Position numbers and translations under genes: made by a program. A DNA stretch of 64,000 nucleotides from Acidobacteriota bacterium. Lineage in GTDB: Bacteria; Actinomycetota; Acidimicrobiia; Acidimicrobiales; RAAP-2. The stretch spans positions 1 to 64,000 of the forward strand of contig JAGXBH010000006.1 of assembly GCA_018971185.1 (NCBI GenBank), given 5' to 3'. Shown here one piece after another: positions 16,675 to 29,258 of this stretch (its first letter is position 1; each line of letters starts with the position of its first letter). The notes under the pieces were generated by a model. The model was given only the letters and a program-made list of their open reading frames with translations, was not told where the DNA came from and searched no databases.

Positions 16675-17661
16675 GTGCTGCGACCCACTCGACCCGACCG
16701 CAACCTCGCCCTAGAGATGATTCGGGTCACCGAGGCCGCGGCCGTCTCCGCGGCGCGATGGTCGGGGCGTGGGGACAAGAACGCCGCGGACGGCGCCGCC
16801 GTCGACGCGATGCGCTTCGTACTCGGAGCGGTGCAGATGGACGGCGTCGTGGTCATCGGTGAGGGCGAGAAGGACGAGGCGCCGATGCTCTACAACGGCG
16901 AGCGCATCGGCGACGGCCACCCCCCCGAGGTCGATATCGCGGTCGATCCCGTCGACGGGACGTCGCTCACCGCCAAGGGTCGAAACGGCGCCCTCTCGGT
17001 CATCGCCCTCGCACCTCGCGGCACCATGTTCAACCCGGGACCCTGCTTCTACATGATGAAGATCGCGGTCGGACCCCGCGGGCGCGGCGCGGTCGACGTG
17101 AACGCCTCGGCCACTGACAACCTCAAGGAGTTGGCCAAGCGACTGAAGAAGCCGATCCAGGAGCTCGGCGTGGTGGTGCTGGACCGACCGCGTCACGATG
17201 ACCTGGTCCTCGAGATCCGCGAGACGGGCGCGCGGGTCCTCTCGATCTCCGACGGTGACGTCGCGGGCGCCATCGCCACCGGTTGGCCCAACTCGGGCGC
17301 CGACATCCTCATCGGCATCGGGGGCACCCCCGAAGGGGTGATCGCGGCGGCGGCCCTCAAGGGATTGGGCGGCGAGATCCAGGGGGTCCTGCACGCGCGT
17401 AACGACGAGGAACGCCGGGCCGCCGAGGCGCTGGGCTACGACTTCACCCGCGTCCTCACCACCGAGGACCTCGTGGCGTCCGACAACTGCTTCTTCTCCG
17501 CCACGGCGATCACCGATGGCGATTTCCTGCGCGGCGTGCGATTCACGGAATTCGGCGCCACCACCCAATCCCTGGTGGTGCGAAGCCGCTCGGGCACGGT
17601 GCGCACCATCGAGACGTTCCACCGCCACGACAAGCTCCAAGAGTTCACCACGAGCCTCTAA
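16675..17661 (+). CDS. glpX: class II fructose-1,6-bisphosphatase
   Basis: Gluconeogenic enzyme hydrolysing fructose 1,6-bisphosphate. Metal-binding motifs GEGEKDEAPML, VDIAVDPVDGTSLT and the GIGGTPEGVIAAAAL region are all present. I use GTG 16675 (MLRPTRPDRNLALEMIRVTE), which matches GlpX N-termini and has GAGGAAG upstream; the track start (16579) would overlap the divergent murA start. The 67 bp between the two starts must hold both promoters. It is followed after 92 bp by the PsiE-like gene. Confidence 0.95.
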   Translation: MLRPTRPDRNLALEMIRVTEAAAVSAARWSGRGDKNAADGAAVDAMRFVLGAVQMDGVVVIGEGEKDEAPMLYNGERIGDGHPPEVDIAVDPVDGTSLTAKGRNGALSVIALAPRGTMFNPGPCFYMMKIAVGPRGRGAVDVNASATDNLKELAKRLKKPIQELGVVVLDRPRHDDLVLEIRETGARVLSISDGDVAGAIATGWPNSGADILIGIGGTPEGVIAAAALKGLGGEIQGVLHARNDEERRAAEALGYDFTRVLTTEDLVASDNCFFSATAITDGDFLRGVRFTEFGATTQSLVVRSRSGTVRTIETFHRHDKLQEFTTSL

Positions 17662-17753
17662 CCGGCCGATGCCCCTTCGAGCGCGAGACCGAGAAGTGGG
17701 GCGTGTGGACGGCGCACCACGCTCGCCTCGAGCGCAACGGCTAGCGTTCTGAC

Positions 17754-18218
17754 GTGAACTCTCGAACCTCACCCGAGCCTGCGACGCCCTCCCTCGATCG
17801 AATCGTCCAGGGCCTCCTCGCCACGCTCGAGTACGCCATCATCGTCAGCCTGCTGATCGTCGCCGCCGCGGTGCTGGGTCGCACCGTCTACACGTTCTTC
17901 CAGCAATGGAGCAGCTTCCCCGAGACGGTGGTGGCGGCGATCGACGGCGTACTGGTCGTGGTGATCCTGCTCGACATCGCCCACACGGTGCTGGCGCACC
18001 TACGCAGCTCCAGCTTCCCGGTCCGGCCCTTCCTGGTCATCGGCATCCTGGCGGGCGTCCGCGACATCCTGAGCGCGTCGGCGCGTCTCACCTTCGGTAG
18101 CACCCTGCAGGGGGTCAACTTCGACCACGCCCTGATCTCGCTGGCCCTGGGTGTCGGCGTCGTCGTGATGCTCTCGGCGTCGCTGCTCCTGATGCGCTTC
18201 AGTCAGAGGAGGCCGTAG
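17754..18218 (+). CDS. PsiE-like membrane protein
   Basis: A 154-aa protein with four predicted transmembrane helices arranged as in the phosphate-starvation-inducible PsiE family: an N-terminal helix (LEYAIIVSLLIVAAAVLG), IDGVLVVVILLDIAHTVL, the FPVRPFLVIGILAGVRDILSA segment typical of the family, and a final hydrophobic helix. GTG start. The biochemical role of PsiE proteins is unknown. It stands alone between glpX and the CBS gene. Confidence 0.75.
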   Translation: MNSRTSPEPATPSLDRIVQGLLATLEYAIIVSLLIVAAAVLGRTVYTFFQQWSSFPETVVAAIDGVLVVVILLDIAHTVLAHLRSSSFPVRPFLVIGILAGVRDILSASARLTFGSTLQGVNFDHALISLALGVGVVVMLSASLLLMRFSQRRP

Positions 18219-18238
18219 GCGCCGCAGGGTCCGTAGCC

Positions 18239-18256
18239 TCGTGAACAATCTCACGA
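18239..18256. promoter_or_regulatory. CRP/FNR-type binding site candidate
   Basis: TCGTGA-ACAATC-TCACGA is a perfect inverted repeat whose core GTGA-N6-TCAC equals the half-sites recognised by CRP-family regulators (GlxR in corynebacteria). It lies about 55 bp upstream of the CBS gene's first ATG, a normal place for control of that gene. Confidence 0.5.
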
Positions 18257-18309
18257 ACGCGGGGGCGAAATCCATTGCCGGGGGGAGGCCCGCCCCCTAG
18301 AGTCCCCTC

Positions 18310-18780
18310 ATGAGCACTCCTGGACGCGAGCGCTCGGGGGGGTCGAACATGCAGGTGAAGGACATTCTCCTAAAGAAGGGGCGCGAGGTCACGACCATCT
18401 CGGACGTCGCACTCGTCGCCGACGGCGTGCGGCGGTTGCACGATCGCGGCGTCGGCGCACTCGTCGTCACGGATCAGTCGGGCGCGCTCGCGGGGATCAT
18501 CTCCGAGCGCGACGTGGTGCGCGTGCTGGGTGAGCGCGGGGCCAGCGCGCTCGACATGAGCGTCGCCGACGTCATGAGCACGGAGGTCACCACGTGCGTC
18601 GAGGCCACCACCATCGACTCGTTGATGTCGTTGATGACCGAGCGGCGAATTCGCCACGTCCCGGTCATGGACGGCGCCACCCTCGTGGGGATGATCTCCA
18701 TCGGTGACGTCGTCAAGTGGCGTGTCGACGAGTTGGAGAACGACAAGCGCGACCTCATCGAGTACGTCACGGCCCGTTAG
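18310..18780 (+). CDS. tandem CBS domain protein
   Basis: A 156-aa protein made of two CBS domains: the first around residues 15-75 (VTTISDVALVADGVRRLHD ... GIISERDVVRVL), the second around 80-145 (VTTCVEATTIDSL ... VGMISIGDVVKW). CBS pairs bind adenine nucleotides and act as energy sensors; with no catalytic domain attached, its partner is unknown. Starts at ATG 18310 or, with a G-rich site upstream, ATG 18349 (MQVKDILL). It ends 11 bp from the convergent atpC stop. Confidence 0.88.
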   Translation: MSTPGRERSGGSNMQVKDILLKKGREVTTISDVALVADGVRRLHDRGVGALVVTDQSGALAGIISERDVVRVLGERGASALDMSVADVMSTEVTTCVEATTIDSLMSLMTERRIRHVPVMDGATLVGMISIGDVVKWRVDELENDKRDLIEYVTAR

Positions 18781-18791
18781 CCGCGACGTCC

Positions 18792-19217
18792 TCAGCGAGC
18801 CGCGGCCAGCTGCAGGCGCAGTTGGGCGCGCGCCAGCGACGCGAGCACCAGGGCCCGGGCCGCCTCGTCGAGCTCCGCCCCGGTGTTCAGTTGCGCCTCG
18901 GCCGACTCCTTGGCGGCCTGGGCGCGCGCGACGTCGATCTCGCTCACGCGTTCGGCGACGCCGGCGAGCACCGTGGCGCGCGTCACGCCCGGCTCGTCCC
19001 CCGGACCCACCTGGAAGTATCCGCCGTGCACGCAGAATCCCAACTCACCCGACACCGTCGCCACCCGCACCAAGCCCGGGACCACGTCACCCACCGTCGG
19101 CGTGTGCTGGGGCAGGATCGTGAACTGCCCCTCGGACGAACGGGCCATGAGAGCGGTGGCCTCACCGCTCCACAGCGCCGCTTCGGGCGTCACGATCTCG
19201 ACCTTCAACGACGCCAC
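18792..19217 (-). CDS. atpC: ATP synthase epsilon subunit
   Basis: Central-stalk subunit of F1 that couples rotation and inhibits ATP hydrolysis. The 141-aa protein shows the beta-sandwich opening (KVEIVTPEAALWSGEA), the typical EGQFTILPQHTP segment and an Ala-rich C-terminal helical hairpin. GTG start, 3 nt after atpD. Last gene of the long minus-strand atp operon. Confidence 0.95.
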   Translation of the reverse strand: MASLKVEIVTPEAALWSGEATALMARSSEGQFTILPQHTPTVGDVVPGLVRVATVSGELGFCVHGGYFQVGPGDEPGVTRATVLAGVAERVSEIDVARAQAAKESAEAQLNTGAELDEAARALVLASLARAQLRLQLAAAR

Positions 19218-19220
19218 GGG

Positions 19221-21555
<2,335 letters not shown>

Positions 21556-21589
21556 CGCTCCTCCTCCCTCGCTCGATCGATCCCGTCGC

Positions 21590-23110
<1,521 letters not shown>

Positions 23111-23123
23111 AGTTTCCTTTTTC

Positions 23124-24035
23124 CTAGTCGTTTCGATTCAATGCAGATTCGTAGAAGTGACCCGCCGCGACGGCGTCGTGCAATGCGGACAGTCGTCCGC
23201 GCGTCGAAGCGTCGAGGCGCACGTCACCCACCTCGACCAGCACCCCACCGAGCAGGTCGGCCTCCTCGGCCACCTGCAACTCCACGTCGGTACCCGTCAG
23301 GGCGACCAGCGAGCGCACCAGGTCGGCCCGCGCGGCGTCGTCGAGCGAGCGCGCGGTGAAGACCCGCGCCACGCGCCAATTGCGCGCGAGGGCGACGTAG
23401 TCCACGATGAAGTCGAGGGTGCCCACGACGTCACGCGGGCGACCGCCCTCGATCACGTACCTCGCGACGCGCAGGCTCACCGGTGACACCTTGGCGGCCA
23501 GGAGCTCGTCGAGCAGACCCAGACGCGAACCCAGTGGCGCGTCACGGTCGAGCAACACTCGACGCAGCTCGACGTTCTCCTCGACCGTGCGGGCCCAGCG
23601 GAACAGCTCCTCCTCGATCCGGGCGAACTCGTCGGTCGCGGTGTCCTCCAGCAGGGCGTCGGCGTAACCCGCGACCCGCCGGCGGGCGGCCAACAGGCCG
23701 AGGCTGCGCTGACTGATCGCGCCGGTCTCCTCGAGCACCAGGGCCGTCTGGGCCAACTCGGCGATCGCCGAGGCGACCTCCTGGGCCGGCGCCACGGTGG
23801 CGGCGTAGACCACGACCCGCAGCGTGGTGGCGTCGACCTTGTCGGCGAGGACCTCGCGAAGGACCTGACCGCGCACCACCCCAGTGAGCGAGGTGTCGCT
23901 CAGCATCCCGTGCAGTTCGGGCTGCGCGAGGACGAGACGCTCCAACGACGCGAGCTGCGCGACCACCGTGGTCAGCGTCACCTCGTCGAGGTTGCCCAGG
24001 AGGGCGGCGGCGTATCCTTCGAGCTTGGGCAGCAT
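23124..24035 (-). CDS. atpH: ATP synthase delta subunit with duplicated N-domain
   Basis: Peripheral-stalk subunit joining F1 to the b dimer. It has 303 aa against about 180 in E. coli. The extra length is a second copy of the OSCP N-terminal helical domain: residues about 1-105 ([12 protein letters not shown] ... [14 protein letters not shown]) and about 121-225 ([12 protein letters not shown] ... [16 protein letters not shown]) align with each other, followed by one C-terminal domain ([14 protein letters not shown]). Streptomyces delta subunits have the same two-copy plan, while mycobacteria fuse it to b. Starts 2 nt after atpF. Confidence 0.95.
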   Translation of the reverse strand: MLPKLEGYAAALLGNLDEVTLTTVVAQLASLERLVLAQPELHGMLSDTSLTGVVRGQVLREVLADKVDATTLRVVVYAATVAPAQEVASAIAELAQTALVLEETGAISQRSLGLLAARRRVAGYADALLEDTATDEFARIEEELFRWARTVEENVELRRVLLDRDAPLGSRLGLLDELLAAKVSPVSLRVARYVIEGGRPRDVVGTLDFIVDYVALARNWRVARVFTARSLDDAARADLVRSLVALTGTDVELQVAEEADLLGGVLVEVGDVRLDASTRGRLSALHDAVAAGHFYESALNRND

Positions 24036-24037
24036 GA

Positions 24038-24559
24038 TCAGCGATTCGCTTCCTTCTGCGCTTCCGCGTTCAGAGCGGCCACGGCCTCGCGGACCAGGTC
24101 CTGGTGGGCACTCTGGTCCACCTCGCGACCAACGACCTTGGCGACCAGATCAAAGACGATCTCGCCGATGCGCGCCGACGCCTCGTCGATGGCGCGCTGA
24201 CGCGCGGCCGCCACCTCGGCGTTGGCCTGAGCGACGATGCGCTCGTACTCGGCCTCCCCGCGGGCCCCCGACTCCGCCTTGACCTGGTCCGAGAGGGCCT
24301 GCGCGTTGGCCACGATCTCGCGGGCCTGGTCACGGGCCTCATCGAGCACCCGCGTGCGCTCGTCCCCCGCGGCCTCCGCGGCCGCGCGGGCCTCGTCGGC
24401 CGCCGTGAGGGCGGTACGGATCTTGTCCTGTCGCGCCTCGATCGCGGTGTTCAGCATCGGCAGGGCGTACTTCGTGACGACCCACAGGATGACGAGCACG
24501 ACCGCGAGTTCGACGAACCACGTCCCGTTGGGGAGGAGGAAGATGGAGCCTGTACTCAT
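24038..24559 (-). CDS. atpF: ATP synthase b subunit
   Basis: Peripheral stalk. One N-terminal transmembrane helix (FVELAVVLVILWVVTKYALP) followed by a long Ala/Glu/Arg-rich coiled coil; 173 aa. Unlike mycobacteria it is not fused to delta. Lies between atpE and atpH. Confidence 0.95.
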   Translation of the reverse strand: MSTGSIFLLPNGTWFVELAVVLVILWVVTKYALPMLNTAIEARQDKIRTALTAADEARAAAEAAGDERTRVLDEARDQAREIVANAQALSDQVKAESGARGEAEYERIVAQANAEVAAARQRAIDEASARIGEIVFDLVAKVVGREVDQSAHQDLVREAVAALNAEAQKEANR

Positions 24560-24619
24560 GTCGGGTGACCTTCTTTACTGAACGGCCTCGGACGGTCCCA
24601 CGGACCCGTCGCGGAGGAA

Positions 24620-24889
24620 CTAGTTGCTCTTGAAGACGTAGACGAAGACGACCATGAACAGCAGGTTGATGAAGTACATGGCCTCCACCAGACCCACGGT
24701 CAAGAAGAAGTACTGACGCGCCTTGTTCTCGATCTCCGGCTGACGGGCGATGGCCGCGATGGTCTGGCTACCCGCCAGGCCGTCACCGATCGCCGCACCG
24801 ATGGCACCTCCGCCGAGGGCGAGTCCGCCACCGATGAGCGCACCGGCGTTGCGTACTGCAGCCGCAATGTCGTTTGGATTTGTTGCCAT
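24620..24889 (-). CDS. atpE: ATP synthase c subunit
   Basis: Proteolipid ring subunit of Fo: two hydrophobic helices joined by the polar loop ARQPE. The first helix carries the glycine-rich [16 protein letters not shown] packing motif; the second carries the ion-binding glutamate in GLVEAMYFI. The residue after that glutamate is Ala, and the Na+-coordinating pattern is absent, pointing to H+ coupling. 89 aa. Confidence 0.97.
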   Translation of the reverse strand: MATNPNDIAAAVRNAGALIGGGLALGGGAIGAAIGDGLAGSQTIAAIARQPEIENKARQYFFLTVGLVEAMYFINLLFMVVFVYVFKSN

Positions 24890-24913
24890 TTCTGTCTTTC
24901 CTCCTGGGTTGGG

Positions 24914-25696
24914 TTAGTGAGAGGCCTGAAGCACGTCGTGCGATTCGACGTGACGCTCGTCGTGTGACTCGTCGTGGCTCGTGGCCATGCCGAAGTACAA
25001 GACGGCGAGGAGCATGAAGATGTACGCCTGGATGACGCCGATCAGGGCGTCGAAGGGCTTCCAGATGATCTCCCCGAAGGGGATCACGTAGATGGGCAGC
25101 AGCGTCGTCATGACCGCGATCATGAGCCCGCCCGAGAACATGTTGCCGAAGAGACGGAAGGTCAGGGTGATGGGCTTGGTGATCTCCTCGATCACGTTGA
25201 TCGGGGCCAGGGCGGTGTAGGGCTGGGCGTAGTGCTTGAGATAGCCACCGACGCGGCGCGCCCTCAGCGACTCGACGTGCACCCAGACGATCACCAGGAC
25301 GGCCATGGCGAGGGGCAGGTTGACGTCACCGGTGGGCGCCGGGAAGATCTCGCCGGACTGACCCGGGTGCATCGACGTGGGCAAGAAACCGATCCAGTTG
25401 CAGATGAGGATGAAGAGGAAGAGGGTCACGCCCAGCGGGACGAAACGACGGCCGCGCTCGCCCATCGCCGACTCGGCGAGGTCACTCACCATCCCGACGA
25501 TCATCTCCCAGAAGACCTGGATCTTGGACGGCACGCCATCGGTCACTTTGGAGGTCATACGAAAGACCAGGAACATGAAGATCGCGAGGGCCAGGAGCGT
25601 CGACATGATGATGTCGGTGTCGAAGGTCAGACCCAGGAAGTGGGCCGTCGGGTGCACCCCGACCTCGATGGTCTTCGCCGCGTACAGCGTCTTCAC
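24914..25696 (-). CDS. atpB: ATP synthase a subunit
   Basis: Stator channel of Fo. The essential arginine is in LTFRLFGNMFSG; five to six membrane helices are evident, and 260 aa is normal. The C-terminus ends in a run of Asp/Glu/His (beginning SHDESHDERHVESHD), an unusual charged tail. ATG start at 25696, overlapping the end of atpI by 4 nt (ATGA). Confidence 0.97.
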   Translation of the reverse strand: MKTLYAAKTIEVGVHPTAHFLGLTFDTDIIMSTLLALAIFMFLVFRMTSKVTDGVPSKIQVFWEMIVGMVSDLAESAMGERGRRFVPLGVTLFLFILICNWIGFLPTSMHPGQSGEIFPAPTGDVNLPLAMAVLVIVWVHVESLRARRVGGYLKHYAQPYTALAPINVIEEITKPITLTFRLFGNMFSGGLMIAVMTTLLPIYVIPFGEIIWKPFDALIGVIQAYIFMLLAVLYFGMATSHDESHDERHVESHDVLQASH

Positions 25697-26097
25697 TTCA
25701 TGTCCCCCTGCTTCGCCACCACACTCAACACGTTGACGACGAAGACGATCTGATAAATCACGAGCCCTGCAACAATACCTATTCCGAGCGCCGTGTCCAG
25801 TACGAGGGCGCCGACCGCCACCACCGTCATCACGGCGAGGCGTCCCATGGTGTTGCTGCCGAGTTGCCGGCGCACCGCCTTGGTGCTCTGCTCACCCTTG
25901 ATCTCGACGCGAGCGACCTGGCGGTCGAGGAATCGCAGGTTGAGGATCGCCATCCCCACGCCGATGACGACGCCGAGTCCCGCCAACGGGTTGATCATGA
26001 CGCCGATCACGAATCCGACGGCGCCCGCGACGATGGCCGAGAGCACTGTACGACGCAGCAGGCGCGGCAGTGTTGTCGGGGAGAGGTTTTCGAGCAC
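25693..26097 (-). CDS. atpI: AtpI-like ATP synthase assembly protein
   Basis: A 134-aa membrane protein with four helices in two pairs (VLSAIVAGAVGFVIGVMI, GLGVVIGVGMAILNLRF, and two C-terminal ones), matching the ATP synthase I family that aids c-ring assembly or Mg2+ supply. I use GTG 26097 (MLENLSPTTLP); the upstream part of the track ORF is Arg/Gly-rich shadow over the AtpZ-like gene. Placed directly before atpB, as Rv1303 is in M. tuberculosis. Confidence 0.85.
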   Translation of the reverse strand: MLENLSPTTLPRLLRRTVLSAIVAGAVGFVIGVMINPLAGLGVVIGVGMAILNLRFLDRQVARVEIKGEQSTKAVRRQLGSNTMGRLAVMTVVAVGALVLDTALGIGIVAGLVIYQIVFVVNVLSVVAKQGDMK

Positions 26098-26108
26098 GGT
26101 GATGGGTT

Positions 26109-26357
26109 CTAAAGGTAACGCCGGACTTGCTGAACCACGCTCACCACGGCGGCGACCGTCCCTAACACTATCCCGATTAGCAGGCCCGCGGGAGCGGTGT
26201 GGAAAATGTGGTCGACCCAGATGCCCAGAGCCACCCCCGCCCCGACGCACCCGGCGATGGTCGACCCCATGACGGCGAAGGCCGCGAGTCCGGGAAGCCC
26301 GGATCCATCAGGAGATTTCTCACCTGAGGGCGGAGGCGGGGACCCGGGGTCGCTCAA
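26109..26357 (-). CDS. AtpZ-like small membrane protein
   Basis: An 82-aa protein hidden at the C-terminal end of the 336-aa track ORF. It has a Pro/Ser-rich N-terminus and two helices (GLAAFAVMGSTIAGCVGAGV and GLLIGIVLGTVAAVVSVV) joined by a short WVDHIFHTAP segment, the layout of AtpZ/PF09527 proteins that cooperate with AtpI. The start is a TTG overlapping the wecA stop (TTGA), with GAGG 7 nt upstream. Family call by topology and position. Confidence 0.7.
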   Translation of the reverse strand: MSDPGSPPPPSGEKSPDGSGLPGLAAFAVMGSTIAGCVGAGVALGIWVDHIFHTAPAGLLIGIVLGTVAAVVSVVQQVRRYL

Positions 26358-27493
26358 CGGTGCGCCTCGTCGCGCTCGTAACGCTGGTGCTCGAGACGGC
26401 GTCGACGCGTCAGCAGCGGGCTCGACCAGGTGAAGAGAGCGATCAACAGGACCGCGACCGCCAGCGGCAAGAACACGTTGGTGCGCGGGTAGAACAGCGG
26501 GAAGAGCACGAAGCCGCACAGCAACGCGGTCCAGAGCCACAGGATGATCACGGTGCGACGGTGCCCGTGGCCCAAGCGCATCAGTCGGTGGTGGATGTGG
26601 TTCTTGTCGGGAGTGTGAAAGCCCTGACCCGACATCGTGCGCCGGACGAACGCCCAGACGGCGTCGGTGAGGGGCACGCCCAGGATGAACACGGGGATCA
26701 GCAGCGGCGCGAAGAAGAAGAAGGTGACGCCACTCGCCGGTGGTGTGCGCCCGCCGATCACCATGGTCGAGGCCGACATCAACAGACCCAGCATCAACGC
26801 GCCCGCGTCGCCCATGAACAGCTTCGCTGGATGGAAGTTGTCGCGCAAGAAGCCCACGCAGATCCCGAAGGTGAGGGCGGCGATCAGGGGGCCCACGTTG
26901 GTCGAGGGCAGCAGGCCCAACTCCTCCAAGCGCAGGCCGTAGATGCACAGGGTGCCTGAGGCGATGGCCACGATCCCCCCGGCGAGTCCGTCGAGCCCGT
27001 CGATCAGGTTGACGGCGTTGGAGAGGGCGAAGACCCAGATGGCCGTGATGACGGGCAGGATCGACGGACCCAGCACGATGAAACCCGCGAAGGGGAGTTT
27101 CAGCTGGTACATGGTGCAACCGCTGTAGTAGAGGATCGTCGCGGCCAGGACCTGACCCGCCACCTTGGCCGGGGCGCTCATCTCGCGAAAGTCGTCCACC
27201 ACGCCGACCACGAACATCACGCCGGTGGCGAGCAGGACCCCGAACATCTCGTGGGACGACTCGATGACCGCGCGCGTGGTCGGCAGGACGAAGGCCACGA
27301 CCAGGGCGACGCAGAAGCCGACGAACATCGCGCCCCCACCCCCGTAGGGGGTGACGATCTGGTGGACCTTGCGCTCATCGGGCTGTGCGCTGTAGTTGAC
27401 CGCGAGGGCGATCTTGCGCGCCCACGGGTTGCTCATCAGGGTGACCAGGGCACCTACGAGGGCAATGATCCCGTACGTGCCCAGTGAGTTCAT
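26354..27493 (-). CDS. wecA: undecaprenyl-P GlcNAc-1-P transferase, WecA/TagO type
   Basis: Transfers GlcNAc-1-phosphate to undecaprenyl (decaprenyl) phosphate, starting cell-wall linker or polysaccharide synthesis. Polytopic 379-aa protein with the family motifs VVDDFREM, NLIDGLDGLAGG, KLFMGDAGA and the cytoplasmic histidine motif DKNHIHHRLM. M. tuberculosis Rv1302 (WecA) occupies the same place before atpI. ATG 3 nt after the glyA stop. Confidence 0.92.
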   Translation of the reverse strand: MNSLGTYGIIALVGALVTLMSNPWARKIALAVNYSAQPDERKVHQIVTPYGGGGAMFVGFCVALVVAFVLPTTRAVIESSHEMFGVLLATGVMFVVGVVDDFREMSAPAKVAGQVLAATILYYSGCTMYQLKLPFAGFIVLGPSILPVITAIWVFALSNAVNLIDGLDGLAGGIVAIASGTLCIYGLRLEELGLLPSTNVGPLIAALTFGICVGFLRDNFHPAKLFMGDAGALMLGLLMSASTMVIGGRTPPASGVTFFFFAPLLIPVFILGVPLTDAVWAFVRRTMSGQGFHTPDKNHIHHRLMRLGHGHRRTVIILWLWTALLCGFVLFPLFYPRTNVFLPLAVAVLLIALFTWSSPLLTRRRRLEHQRYERDEAHR

Positions 27494-27496
27494 GGG

Positions 27497-28783
27497 CTAC
27501 TTCGTGAAGGAGGCGTAGGGGTCGAAGAGCGCGCAGAGCTCGGCGACCTCCTCGCGCACCCGCTCGACCTTGGCGGCGTCCTCGCGCTCACGCAGCGCCC
27601 GGGCCATCAGCGAGGCCACGGTGGCGAACTCGTCCTCACGCAGTCCGGCGGTCGTCTCGGCGGCCGTCCCCACGCGCAGACCCGACGTGATGAAGGCGCT
27701 GCGCGGGTCGTCGGGGATCGTGTTGCGGTTGGTGGTGATCCCGGCGCGGTCCAAGACCTCCTGGGCCACCTTCCCGGTGAGGTCCGCGTCGAAGTCGCGA
27801 AGGTCGAGAAGCACCATGTGATTCTCACTGCCCCCCGAGACCAACCGGAAGCCCTCGCGGGCCAACGCGTCCCCGAAGGCCGAGGCGTTGGCCACGACCT
27901 GACGGGTGTAGGTCGAGAAGCTCGCCTGGGCGGCCTCGCGGAAGGCCACCGCCTTGGCCGCGATGGCGTGCTCCAAAGGTCCGCCCTGCTGGCCCGGGAA
28001 CACCGCCATGTCGATCGCCTTGGCGTGGTCGCTGCGGCACAGGATGGCGCCCCCGCGCGGTCCGCGAAGGGTCTTGTGCGTGGTGAAGGTGACCACGTCG
28101 GCGTAGGGCACGGGATTGGGGTGCGAGCCGCCGGCGATGAGTCCCGCCACGTGGGCCGAGTCGAACATCAAGAGGGCACCGACCTCGTCGGCGATCTCAC
28201 GGAACGGGGCCGGGTCGATGCGTCGCGCGTAGGCGGTGGCCCCCGCCACGATCATCCGCGGTCGATGGGTGAGGGCCATGTCACGCACGTTGTCGAAGTC
28301 GATCATCTCACCGGGCGCCGCCGGGTCGTCGTTGCGCGGCGTCACGCCGTAGGACACGAAGTTCCACGCCTTGGACGTCATCGACGCGGGCGATCCGTGC
28401 GTGAGGTGACCACCCTGGTCGAGGCGCATCGCGAGCACGGTGTCACCGGGCTCCAGCAGCGCCTGGTAGACCGCGACGTTCGCGTTGGCCCCGGAGTGGG
28501 GCTGGACGTTCGCGTGGTCCGCGCCGAAGAGCCCGATCAGCCGACGACGGGCGAGGTCCTCGATCTCGTCGACCACCTGGTTGCCCCCGTAGTAGCGGCG
28601 ACCCGGATACCCCTCGGAGTACTTGTTCGTGAGGACCGAGCCGGTGGCGGCCATCACGGCGGGCGAGGCGAAGTTCTCGCTCGCGATCAACTGCAGCGTG
28701 CTGGTCTGGCGCGCCCACTCCTGGGCGAGGAGATCGAGTACCTCGTCGTCGCCGGTGATGAAAACGTCGAAGGGAGAGCTCAC
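27497..28783 (-). CDS. glyA: serine hydroxymethyltransferase
   Basis: PLP enzyme interconverting serine and glycine with tetrahydrofolate. Hallmarks: ENFASPAVMAATGSVLTNKYSEGYPGRRYYGG near the N-terminus (split here across the family motifs) and the PLP-lysine strand VTFTTHKTLRGPRGG. 428 aa. GTG start with AAAGG upstream. It sits between rpiB and wecA, an insertion relative to the mycobacterial order. Confidence 0.97.
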   Translation of the reverse strand: MSSPFDVFITGDDEVLDLLAQEWARQTSTLQLIASENFASPAVMAATGSVLTNKYSEGYPGRRYYGGNQVVDEIEDLARRRLIGLFGADHANVQPHSGANANVAVYQALLEPGDTVLAMRLDQGGHLTHGSPASMTSKAWNFVSYGVTPRNDDPAAPGEMIDFDNVRDMALTHRPRMIVAGATAYARRIDPAPFREIADEVGALLMFDSAHVAGLIAGGSHPNPVPYADVVTFTTHKTLRGPRGGAILCRSDHAKAIDMAVFPGQQGGPLEHAIAAKAVAFREAAQASFSTYTRQVVANASAFGDALAREGFRLVSGGSENHMVLLDLRDFDADLTGKVAQEVLDRAGITTNRNTIPDDPRSAFITSGLRVGTAAETTAGLREDEFATVASLMARALREREDAAKVERVREEVAELCALFDPYASFTK

Positions 28784-28802
28784 GAGGGAACCTTTCGTTG
28801 CG

Positions 28803-29249
28803 CTAGGCGCGTTGGTCGAGTTGACGGAGTTTGTCGATTCGCGCGAGGTGGCGACCGTCCCCGGGTTCGGCGCCCAGCCACGCCGCGAGGGCGTCCTGGG
28901 CCACCGTTGGTCCGATCAATCGCGCGCCCATGCAGAGCACGTTGGCGTGATTGTGCTCGCGCGCGAGGCGCGCGGAGGTCGCGTCGTGCACCAACGCGGC
29001 GCGCACGCCGGGCACCTTGTTGGCCGCGATCGAGATGCCCACGCCCGAACCGCAGACCGCGACACCCAGGTCGGCGTCGCCGCGCGCGACCTGGTGCCCG
29101 ACGGCGGAGCCGAAGTCGGGGTAGTCGACCGAGTCAGAGGCGTTGGTGGTCCCCAGGTCGATCACCTCGTGGCCCCATTCGCGCAGGGTGCTGACGAGGA
29201 TCGACTTGAGGTCGTACCCGGCGTGATCCGCTCCGAGGGCGATTCTCAT
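28803..29249 (-). CDS. rpiB: ribose-5-phosphate isomerase B
   Basis: Pentose phosphate isomerase of the RpiB/LacAB family. Motifs ALGADHAGYDLK, DYPDFG, the catalytic cysteine loop VCGSGVGISIAANKVPG and the NVLCMGAR segment. ATG 29249 (MRIALGADH) has AGGGTG upstream and fits better than the GTG used by the track. 148 aa. Confidence 0.95.
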   Translation of the reverse strand: MRIALGADHAGYDLKSILVSTLREWGHEVIDLGTTNASDSVDYPDFGSAVGHQVARGDADLGVAVCGSGVGISIAANKVPGVRAALVHDATSARLAREHNHANVLCMGARLIGPTVAQDALAAWLGAEPGDGRHLARIDKLRQLDQRA

Positions 29250-29258
29250 AACCACACC

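Noticed and set aside
26358-27119. N-terminal part of the 336-aa minus ORF
   Set aside because: Runs out of frame through wecA; only the last 82 codons look like a real (AtpZ-like) protein.
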